Shown one piece after another: positions 8,001-13,663 of a stretch of DNA of 13,663 nt (position 1 is the stretch's first letter; every line of letters begins with the position of its first letter). This DNA comes from Acidaminococcus sp. CAG:917 (GTDB lineage: Bacteria > Bacillota > Clostridia > Christensenellales > CAG-917): NCBI GenBank assembly GCA_000437555.1, contig FR901009.1, forward strand, positions 62,299 to 75,961, in the 5' to 3' direction. The position numbers and the translations under genes were made by a program. Under the pieces are notes generated by a model, which had not been told where the DNA came from, searched no databases, and saw only the letters and a program-made list of their open reading frames with translations.

Positions 8001-9005
8001 TTAAAAATCGAATTTGTACGTTGTGGTCGAAAAATATTCCTCGCCTTTTTTCAATACTGTTGATTTGAAAGACGGAACGTTGCAAGCGTTGGGATAGTTT
8101 TGAGTTTCCATACAAAATGCCGATTGGTATCCGTATGTTTTTTTACCTTTAATTCCGTCAAGAAAGTTTCCCGTGTAAAATTGCATACAAGGCTCATCGG
8201 TAAACACACTCATTTTAACGCCGCTCTTTTCGGAATATACCGTAGCGCAAGGCATATTTTTTGTTCTGTTCAAAACATAATTGAAGTCGTATCCCCTTGC
8301 CGCGGTAAGCATTTTTGTTTCAACGCCTATATCCTTTCCTATTTTTTTCGGCTCTTTAAAATCGTAAGGTGTGCCGTCAACTCTCGTAAGCTCGCCGCTT
8401 GGTATGAGTTCGTCGTCAACCGTCGTAATAAAATCGGCGTTGATAGTGACGATATGATTTAAAACGCTTTCAAAATCACCGTCAAGATTAAAATACGCGT
8501 GATTTGTCAGATTGCATATTGTATCTTTATCCGATTTTGCCCGGTATGTCAGTTTTAACTCGTTGCCGTCAGTTAATTCATAATCGACGGTAACTTTAAG
8601 CGTGCCGGGATAACCCTCCTGCATATCGGGCGAAGTAAGACGTAATCTTAAAACGTCCCCGACAATTTCGGCGTCCCATATTTTGCGGTCAAATCCTTCT
8701 TTGCCGCCGTGAAGATGATTTTCTCCGTCGTTGGCGTAAAGGTGATAGGTTTTATCGGCAAGAGCAAATCTTGCCTTAGCAATTCTGTTGCACACACGCC
8801 CTATAACGGCGTTAAAATAAGGATTATCCCCTTTAAATTCCGACGGAGTATTGAAACCTGCAACCACGTCGATACCGTCGCCCACGGGTAGAAAAAGCTT
8901 AAATATTCTCGCCCCGTAAGTGATAATTTCCGCCTTTACCGAGTTTTTGTTTTCAAGAGCGAATTTTTTAATGCCGTCGCTCTCGCTTATAAATTTTACT
9001 GACAT
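8001..9005 (-). CDS. galM: Aldose 1-epimerase (galactose mutarotase)
   Basis: GalM interconverts the alpha and beta anomers of free hexoses such as galactose and glucose in the cytoplasm. Family residues are in place at the expected spacing over 334 residues: Asn73-Arg74 in GRVCNRIA, NHLHGG with His97 and His99, TNHAYFNL with His169 (general acid type), Asp240 in RGYDFNYVL, and Glu300 in FCMETQNYPNA (general base type). The ATG at 9005 is preferred because GAGAGG ends 5 nt before it. A GTG at 9020 would add five residues, but it overlaps that ribosome binding site. No other galactose gene is visible nearby, so the link to the neighbouring redox cluster is unclear. A terminator follows the gene. 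Confidence 0.95.
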   Translation of the reverse strand: MSVKFISESDGIKKFALENKNSVKAEIITYGARIFKLFLPVGDGIDVVAGFNTPSEFKGDNPYFNAVIGRVCNRIAKARFALADKTYHLYANDGENHLHGGKEGFDRKIWDAEIVGDVLRLRLTSPDMQEGYPGTLKVTVDYELTDGNELKLTYRAKSDKDTICNLTNHAYFNLDGDFESVLNHIVTINADFITTVDDELIPSGELTRVDGTPYDFKEPKKIGKDIGVETKMLTAARGYDFNYVLNRTKNMPCATVYSEKSGVKMSVFTDEPCMQFYTGNFLDGIKGKKTYGYQSAFCMETQNYPNACNVPSFKSTVLKKGEEYFSTTTYKFDF

Positions 9006-9045
9006 ATAAACCTCTCTCACGTAATTTTGAAAGCGTATAACAGCT

Positions 9046-9051
9046 ATTATA
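9046..9051 (-). promoter_or_regulatory. Candidate -10 box for galM
   Basis: A perfect TATAAT on the minus strand (9051-9046) would place the start point about 34 nt before the galM ATG. No good -35 box is present at 16-18 nt upstream, so the promoter is tentative. The spacer is occupied by one arm of the inverted repeat at 9057-9103. Confidence 0.35.
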
Positions 9052-9056
9052 AACTC

Positions 9057-9103
9057 ATGCCGTTTAAAATCGATAACCGTTTTCCTTTAACAAAAAACGG
9101 CAT
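9057..9103. repeat. Inverted repeat with two alternative pairings upstream of galM
   Basis: ATGCCGTTT (9057-9065) is perfectly complementary to AAACGGCAT (9095-9103), 9 bp with a 29-nt loop. A second segment, CCGTTTT (9077-9083), can pair with the same right arm (AAAACGG, 9094-9100), 7 bp with a 10-nt loop. The two foldings exclude each other. Another copy of AAACGGC lies at the 3' end of the small upstream ORF (9183-9189 area). Confidence 0.45.
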
Positions 9104-9142
9104 TGCTTTTGTTTTCTTGTATTCGGCACTATATATTAAATG

Positions 9143-9156
9143 CTTATTTAAATAAG
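9143..9156. repeat. 14-bp perfect palindrome CTTATTTAAATAAG
   Basis: This uninterrupted palindrome lies in the 184-bp gap between the small ORF and galM. Its form would suit a dimeric regulator's operator or a simple AT-rich cruciform. There is no family-specific match I recognise. Otherwise the gap holds the inverted repeat and a candidate -10 box described separately. Confidence 0.3.
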
Positions 9157-9189
9157 AATGCCCGATAACTTAACTCTGTTCAAACGGCT

Positions 9190-9404
9190 TTATTTTTCCT
9201 TTTTTTCTTTGCGGCGCTTGTCGTTTATAACGGTCAGCGCATTCTCGTCGATAACCGAAATGTTTTCCTCTTTGGCGATATCCACCATCTGAGTAAGCGC
9301 GGCCTTTAAAAATATTCTCGGGATTTTGGTGAGTTTTGCACAAGCTTCTTTTGTAAATTTAACGTTTGGGTCGATACGTTCCGCACAGTAAATGTTAATT
9401 TCAT
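9190..9404 (-). CDS. Small PCP-reductase-like protein, start unresolved or frameshifted
   Basis: An open frame runs without a stop from 9417 down to the TAA at 9192-9190. It encodes about 70 residues including CAERIDPNVKFTKEACAKL, then TKIPRIFLKAALTQMVDIAK, ENISVIDENALTVIND and a lysine-rich tail. The pattern Ax2LxxIPRxFLK followed by AKEENIS resembles the small PCP_red domain (named from a protochlorophyllide reductase subunit, also found in tiny anaerobe proteins). That assignment is tentative. The frame has no ATG, GTG or TTG at its 5' end. An ATG at 9404, with AGGGG 4 nt upstream, is one base out of frame. One extra A in its AAA codon would give MKINIYCAERIDP. Either an ATT at 9399 starts translation, or there is a one-base deletion or assembly error. 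It lies 110 bp after the AGPS-like gene. Confidence 0.55.
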
Positions 9405-9514
9405 TATACCCCTGAATTTAAGCGCCGTAAATACCTTAGTTTTATTATTTATCCTTTCGATAAGGAGCCTCGGCGATTAACGGCGCATAAATCAGATAAT
9501 GCGGTTAAGCCCGA

Positions 9515-11257
9515 CTATTTTATATCGTCTCTTAAAAATCTCTTGTCTTCTTCTTTCACGTCAAGGCCTATCGTTCCGCCCGGATTCATGAGGTATTCGG
9601 GGTCAAAATAATTTTTCAAGGCTTTAAATACGCCGAATTCGTTTCTGCCTAAATATCCCTCAAGCCACGGTCCGAACATCTTTCCTATACCGTGGTGGTG
9701 GCTCATTGCCGCACCCGACTTCTGGATTGCATCCAAAATGGACGAATGATATTTTTTGAAAGCGTCGGCGTCCGACATTTTGGTGATAAATATAAAATAG
9801 AGGTTTGCGCCCTGCGGATAGCAATGCGACATATGAGTTGTAACTATGGTATTAGGCAGCTGTTTGCAAACTTTTCTGACGTCAAGGTGCACCTGTTCCA
9901 TATTTGACCAGTTTACACTGCATTCCATAGTGTCCGTCATGACGCCGAAATCAAGAAGCGTATCTCTTAAATACGGGTCGTTAAATCTGCCCTTTTCCCA
10001 CGACTTGCAAACAAATCCCGTAAGCGACATTCCGCCGTACTTTTTGGCAATTTTGCGGATATTTTTTGCGACGTTTTTGCTATATCCCGCTTCGCCGTCG
10101 GTAAAGCCGAGAAAGAGACATCTTTCCATATCCTTATATCCGAAGACGTTCAGAAGTTTGTTGAGGGGCGTCTCGTCCACGTTGTAAAGACGGAGCATAA
10201 GACTTGTTTCCTCTTGGTCGGACAGACGGAAAACGGACGAAAAACCGCACTCGCACTGCATCATCTCTCTTGCGGCTTCCATAGCCTGTTCCCAAGTTTT
10301 AAAGATATATGAAAATCTTTTGCGGTTTTTAGGCATAAACCTGAAAACTCTCAGCGTAACCTCTGTCAAAACGCCGAACGCACCCTCGCTTCCCATCATT
10401 ATCTGATTGAGATTAGGGCCCGTAGCTTCACGAGGATATTTTGTCGTAGAAATAGTGCCTATCGGAGTGGCGTATTTTTGAGACAAAACGATATCTTCTA
10501 TTTTGCCGTAATAGGTCGAGTTTTGTCCCGCACCCCTCGTCACTACCCAACCGCCGACGGACGAATACTCAAAAGACTGCGGGAAATGTCCGCACGTATA
10601 AGCCCTTTTGGCATTAAAAAGCTTTACGGCATCGTTGAGCGTTGCCTCGAGTTTAGGGCCGCTCATACCCGCCTGAACGGTAATTGTTTGGTCGGTCTCG
10701 TTAAAACAAATGACCTTATTGAAATTTTTGCGCATATCCAAAGATACGCCGCCTTTTACAGGCTCAACGCCCATAGTGACGGACGAACCACCGCCGTAAA
10801 CGTAAAGAGGAATTTTGTTTTTAACGCAGTAGTCGACAATCCTTTCGATTTCCGACGACTCGGACGGATACAAAACTACGTCAGGCAGAGAATCGAATCT
10901 TTTTTGTCTCATTCTGAGGCAGTCGTATCCCGTCTTTCCGTAAGCGACGGAAAGCTTGTCGTAATCGGAAGTAGAAACGTTGTCTTCGCCCACAATTTTT
11001 TTAAACTCGTCGATATGTTTTTTGTCCATTTTGGACGGAATATTAAGTTCTACCTTATCGAAGCCGATATCTTTATCGTATTGTTTGAAATCTTCGTCGG
11101 TAAGATGAAAAATATCCTTCATCATTTTATATAACGATTCTTTTGGATATTTAACGAAATTCGGGTCTCCCCACCTGAATATAGAGCGATAGCTGTCGCT
11201 CGGAGCAGGCTCTTTTACCCACTTGGGTTCAAATCCCTTATACGGTTTAACGCTCAT
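9515..11257 (-). CDS. FAD-binding oxidase, alkyldihydroxyacetonephosphate synthase-like
   Basis: This 580-residue flavoprotein of the VAO/PCMH fold resembles AGPS, which replaces the acyl chain of acyl-dihydroxyacetone phosphate with a fatty alcohol to make the ether bond of ether lipids. The FAD domain carries YGGGSSVTMG (154-163), GHFPQSFEYSSVGGWVVTRG (223-242), a YGKIEDIV segment and MGSEGAFGVLTEVTL (288-302). The C-terminal cap contains PYLRD with Arg431, NLYFIF with Tyr487, and SHHHGIGK with His520-522. As I align them, these match the AGPS substrate-binding Arg, catalytic Tyr and His triplet. It ends in FDPEYLMNPGG. No signal peptide or membrane segment is seen. A strong AGGAGG 9 nt upstream fixes the start. 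It follows an FGGY kinase by 112 bp. A D-lactate, glycolate or 2-hydroxyacid dehydrogenase role is the alternative. Confidence 0.82.
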   Translation of the reverse strand: MSVKPYKGFEPKWVKEPAPSDSYRSIFRWGDPNFVKYPKESLYKMMKDIFHLTDEDFKQYDKDIGFDKVELNIPSKMDKKHIDEFKKIVGEDNVSTSDYDKLSVAYGKTGYDCLRMRQKRFDSLPDVVLYPSESSEIERIVDYCVKNKIPLYVYGGGSSVTMGVEPVKGGVSLDMRKNFNKVICFNETDQTITVQAGMSGPKLEATLNDAVKLFNAKRAYTCGHFPQSFEYSSVGGWVVTRGAGQNSTYYGKIEDIVLSQKYATPIGTISTTKYPREATGPNLNQIMMGSEGAFGVLTEVTLRVFRFMPKNRKRFSYIFKTWEQAMEAAREMMQCECGFSSVFRLSDQEETSLMLRLYNVDETPLNKLLNVFGYKDMERCLFLGFTDGEAGYSKNVAKNIRKIAKKYGGMSLTGFVCKSWEKGRFNDPYLRDTLLDFGVMTDTMECSVNWSNMEQVHLDVRKVCKQLPNTIVTTHMSHCYPQGANLYFIFITKMSDADAFKKYHSSILDAIQKSGAAMSHHHGIGKMFGPWLEGYLGRNEFGVFKALKNYFDPEYLMNPGGTIGLDVKEEDKRFLRDDIK

Positions 11258-11299
11258 ATTTTTTTGCCTCCTGAAAATGTGTGAGTATTTATTTTAAGC

Positions 11300-11330
11300 G
11301 GAATAATTTATAGCAAGCGATAAATTATCC
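11300..11330. repeat. Hairpin between the FGGY kinase and AGPS-like genes
   Basis: ATAATTTAT (11303-11311) and ATAAATTAT (11320-11328) form a perfect 9-bp stem with loop AGCAAGCG. GG and CC pairs (11300-11301, 11329-11330) extend it across one bulged A. On the minus strand no U-tract follows, so it is more likely an RNA stability or processing element, or a protein site, than a terminator. It lies about 30 nt before the AGGAGG of the AGPS-like gene. Confidence 0.4.
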
Positions 11331-11369
11331 TTTTTAATTGTCGATTTAATTTCCTTTTTTATTTGAAGG

Positions 11370-12920
11370 TTATTCCCTTTTTAAAAGTCTTTTTAATCTT
11401 TTGTAAAGCGGCTCAAGTTTGTTGTAAACTTGGCAGTAAACGTCTTTATATAGCTCCATATAAAGTTCGTGCTCCTCGAAATCGGGATAGAAGGTGTCCT
11501 TTACTCTCACCATATTTGCCAAAGCTTCATCGTAATCTTTGTATATTCCCTTTGCGACAAAGGCGACTATTGACGAGCCAAGACCTGACACTTCGTGAGT
11601 TTGAATGCGCTTGACAGGCAAGCCGAACATACTCGAGGTTATCTGACATATTTCCTCCGACTGACTTCCCCCGCCCCCGATAAAAATTTCGGTTATCTTT
11701 TGACCGCTTCTTTTTTGCATGGCATACATACTGTCCATAAGCCCGTAGTTTATGCCTTCTATTATAGCTCTGTAAAGATGAGCCCTGGTGTGACAATCGG
11801 AAAAACCAATGATTGCGCCTTTTGCATTCGGATTGACAATACCCGGTGACCAGTAAGGCTGTAAAATAAGACCGTCACATCCGGCGGGCACTTCGCAAAG
11901 ATGTTTGTTTAAAAGCGACTCTGCGCTTACGCCCTCTCGCTTTGCCTGTTCGCACTCTTTTGTCGCAAATTCCTTTTTAAACCAGGACAGCATCCAATAG
12001 CCTCGGTATATCTGCACTTCGGCGTTATACAGATTATTGGGAACGGCGGGATAAGCAGGCGCGTATTTCATCGGCTCGAAGTAGTCGGGCGTAGTAAAAT
12101 GAATTGTCGCCGTTGTTCCGAACGACAGCGCCGCTTTATTTTTGGTTGTAACGGAAAGTCCCAAAGTTTCACAGCCTTTATCCGAACCGGACGCTATAAG
12201 CTCAAGCCCTTCGGGTATCCCCGACAGTTTGCTCATTTCGGGTGTGATTTTACCTATCACAGTGCCCGAATCGACTATTTCGCAAAGCATATCGTTAGGT
12301 ATATCGTAGAGGCACCGTGTTAAACCGTTTTCTTTCATCCACCTTCTGTTTTTATAGTCAAACGGGACGTGCCCTACCTGATTTGTGGCTGTATCTTTCA
12401 ATACTCCCGTCATTTTATAATTTAAATATGTTGAAAGCATAACGTATTTTGAGGTTTTCGACCAAATTTCAGGCTCATAGTCCATAATCCAATTACATAC
12501 GGACTGACGGTGCTGCATTTCAATCGTATCCATAACGCCTGCGGCGTTGAAAACAAGCGACTTAATGGCGGATAAACGTTTTGTATGCTTTGCCTCTCGC
12601 TTATCCAGCCATAAAACTATGTCTCTTAGCGGATTTAAATCCTTGTCGAGACAAAGAACGGTATCTCTTAAAGTCGTTATCGTTACCGCAAAGGCCTCCG
12701 ACATAAGTTTCGGGGAACGGCTTGCCAATATCTTGGAAACATTGCATAGGTTATCGAAATAAAAATCCGGTTTTTGCTCCGCCCACCCGGGATTTTTTGA
12801 GAAGTAAGGTACCTCGTATATTTTTTGTTCGATATCGAGGATATTTCCTTTTTCATCGATAAACATACCCCTTATACTCTGCGTGCCTATATCAAAAGTT
12901 AAAACAATACCCTTATTCAT
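11370..12920 (-). CDS. FGGY-family carbohydrate/polyol kinase
   Basis: FGGY kinases transfer phosphate from ATP to sugars or polyols such as xylulose, ribulose, erythritol, glycerol or dihydroxyacetone. The 516-residue protein has the phosphate-1 loop FDIGTQSIRG (9-18), GWAEQKP (45-51), LWLDKREAKH (103-112), a catalytic-type Asp247 in SGSDKGCETLG, phosphate-2 SFGTTATIHF (266-275) and the adenosine motif FIGGGGSQSEEICQ (413-426). It lacks the DQGTTSSR start typical of glycerol kinase GlpK, so the substrate cannot be read from sequence. Start choice: AAGGGG lies 5 nt before the ATG at 12920, while the GTG two codons earlier overlaps it. It lies 31 bp after the DUF1667 gene and 112 bp before the AGPS-like gene, and is probably co-transcribed with both. 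Confidence 0.9.
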   Translation of the reverse strand: MNKGIVLTFDIGTQSIRGMFIDEKGNILDIEQKIYEVPYFSKNPGWAEQKPDFYFDNLCNVSKILASRSPKLMSEAFAVTITTLRDTVLCLDKDLNPLRDIVLWLDKREAKHTKRLSAIKSLVFNAAGVMDTIEMQHRQSVCNWIMDYEPEIWSKTSKYVMLSTYLNYKMTGVLKDTATNQVGHVPFDYKNRRWMKENGLTRCLYDIPNDMLCEIVDSGTVIGKITPEMSKLSGIPEGLELIASGSDKGCETLGLSVTTKNKAALSFGTTATIHFTTPDYFEPMKYAPAYPAVPNNLYNAEVQIYRGYWMLSWFKKEFATKECEQAKREGVSAESLLNKHLCEVPAGCDGLILQPYWSPGIVNPNAKGAIIGFSDCHTRAHLYRAIIEGINYGLMDSMYAMQKRSGQKITEIFIGGGGSQSEEICQITSSMFGLPVKRIQTHEVSGLGSSIVAFVAKGIYKDYDEALANMVRVKDTFYPDFEEHELYMELYKDVYCQVYNKLEPLYKRLKRLLKRE

Positions 12921-12951
12921 TTTCACCCCTTATCATTTTACCTTTTGCAAG

Positions 12952-13311
12952 TTATTTTGCTCCGTCAAACAGTTTCGATGAAGTAGCAATGACGTCGACT
13001 CCGAGATCAAGCACGTTTTTAATAACCGTTTCACCCCGTTTGACTGTTTTATCTACGACCGTTTTGTTGATTTCTTTCATTACGTCGAAGATTTTGTCCT
13101 TAGGTATTTCACCGCTTACTCTGACGGGCAAAACTGGAACGTCTTTAAATGCAGTCTTAACCGTGGTAGTAAGCGTTCGTTTAGGTGCGGTAAGCTCGCT
13201 TATGGCAAATTCCTCACCTTTTTTGCATTTATTTCCCTCTACCTTTAAGGTTTTTTCGTCAATTTTTAAAAGACAGCCGTTCGGGCATACGATACATACC
13301 AGCTCTTTCAT
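12952..13311 (-). CDS. DUF1667 protein with four conserved cysteines
   Basis: This small cytoplasmic protein belongs to a family that almost always accompanies paired FAD-dependent oxidoreductases related to anaerobic glycerol-3-phosphate dehydrogenase. Its biochemical role is not established; an electron-transfer or redox-sensing function is usually guessed. The 119 residues begin MKELVCIVCPNGC. The cysteines at 6, 9, 13 and 29 form CX2CX3CX15C, suited to a metal or iron-sulfur site. The family segment follows as APKRTLTTTVKT, then LPVRVSGEIPKDKIFDVMKEIN. The ATG at 13311 is fixed by AGGAGG 6 nt upstream. A longer frame starting at 13377 merely overlaps the upstream gene's C terminus. The gap to that gene is 1 bp. 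Confidence 0.9.
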   Translation of the reverse strand: MKELVCIVCPNGCLLKIDEKTLKVEGNKCKKGEEFAISELTAPKRTLTTTVKTAFKDVPVLPVRVSGEIPKDKIFDVMKEINKTVVDKTVKRGETVIKNVLDLGVDVIATSSKLFDGAK

Positions 13312-13312
13312 A

Positions 13313-13663
13313 TCAGCCCTCCTCGATTGAAAATTCCACCGACGAATTCTTCGACAGTGCACAACCTGAAAAATCAATGCAAATACGCTCCATTTCAGGC
13401 GGTTTTAAATTCTGATACCTTCTTTTGAATACTTCCCTGCCGTCGACGTTAATAACGGCTGTGCAATTTTTCATCACATGCGAACTTCTGAAAAACATAA
13501 TTACTTTGGATAAATCGGTATTTATGTCAAGTTTTTCAGGCACTATATAAAGAGTATTTTTATCCGCATTGACGTCGGTAAGCTCTCGCTTTTTTGCCTT
13601 ATACGCCGCGGCGTTTTCACCCGCAATCTCTCCGCTTTCCGATACGTAATCGACAAGGTCGTT
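13313..13663 (-). CDS. NAD(P)/FAD-dependent oxidoreductase, C-terminal 116 residues (5' end outside window)
   Basis: The frame is open to the window edge and ends at TGA 13315-13313, 1 bp before the DUF1667 start. The visible part begins NDLVDYVSESGEIAGENAAA, the helix that closes the FAD domain in pyridine-nucleotide-disulfide-type oxidoreductases of this group. A C-terminal beta-rich appendage follows (KVIMFFRSSHVMKNCTAVIN, then GREVFKRRYQNLKPPEMER). This appendage and the adjacent DUF1667 gene are typical of the second oxidoreductase in glpO/lhgO-like clusters. The FAD- and NAD-binding GxGxxG motifs would lie beyond the edge, so the class is inferred from the C-terminal pattern and neighbour. 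An ATG-initiated internal start is not needed: the reading frame clearly continues upstream. Confidence 0.78.
   Translation of the reverse strand, partial: NDLVDYVSESGEIAGENAAAYKAKKRELTDVNADKNTLYIVPEKLDINTDLSKVIMFFRSSHVMKNCTAVINVDGREVFKRRYQNLKPPEMERICIDFSGCALSKNSSVEFSIEEG

Noticed and set aside
9452..9466. Hairpin TCCTT/AAGGA, and a 7-bp outer pair (9422-9428 with 9480-9486), as a terminator after the AGPS-like gene
   Set aside because: The inner stem is only 5 bp and is followed on the minus strand by an A-rich tract, not a U-tract; the outer pair is short and widely spaced.
10478..11134. 218-residue open frame on the plus strand
   Set aside because: It is fully antisense to the AGPS-like gene, whose motifs are clear, and its translation shows no recognisable domain or ribosome binding site.
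13312..13377. N-terminal extension of the DUF1667 protein by 22 residues
   Set aside because: The extension overlaps the well-supported C terminus of the oxidoreductase, and the AGGAGG fits the inner ATG at 13311, where the family sequence begins.
1..13663. CRISPR array, tRNA, rRNA, transposase or prophage genes
   Set aside because: I saw no regularly spaced direct repeats, no cloverleaf-like sequence in the gaps, and no transposase or phage motifs; the gaps are short and the genes are chromosomal in type.

Overview
This window looks like chromosomal DNA from a low-GC Bacillota (Firmicutes), most likely an uncultured member of Clostridia. The evidence is AT-rich intergenic DNA, Shine-Dalgarno-led genes with ATGA overlaps, a gene order of yicC-gmk-rpoZ-coaBC-priA like the conserved Firmicutes block, and a pcrA-ligA pair. 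The lineage is inferred from layout and motif style, not from a database search. Every supported gene lies on the minus strand, so transcription runs from high to low coordinates.

Positions 1-3367 hold a housekeeping block in transcription order yicC, gmk, rpoZ, coaBC, priA (cut by the window edge). It covers RNA turnover, GMP kinase, RNA polymerase omega, coenzyme A synthesis and replication restart. gmk/rpoZ and coaBC/priA each overlap by 4 bp (ATGA). The remA gene that sits between yicC and gmk in Bacillus is absent. A promoter with good -35 and -10 boxes precedes yicC. The next ~300 bp (3368-3665) are non-coding, AT-rich and contain inverted repeats.

Positions 3666-7849 hold pcrA (UvrD-type helicase) followed 2 bp later by ligA (NAD-dependent DNA ligase). 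pcrA has no visible ribosome binding site and an extended -10 box only 6 nt before its ATG, so its transcript may be leaderless. A clear intrinsic terminator at about 7907-7940 separates this pair from galM (aldose 1-epimerase, 8001-9005).

Positions 9190-13663 hold a redox/phosphotransfer cluster. In transcription order it contains the C-terminal end of a probable NAD(P)/FAD-dependent oxidoreductase, a DUF1667 four-cysteine protein, an FGGY-family sugar/polyol kinase, a FAD-binding protein resembling alkyldihydroxyacetonephosphate synthase (AGPS), and a small PCP-reductase-like ORF whose reading frame lacks a standard start. The AGPS-like protein keeps the SHHHGIGK motif and aligned Arg and Tyr residues. 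A reasonable hypothesis is that the cluster handles glycerol, dihydroxyacetone or their phosphates and feeds ether-lipid synthesis. An oxidative polyol pathway is the main alternative. This cluster and the broken or oddly started small ORF are the most interesting parts of the window.
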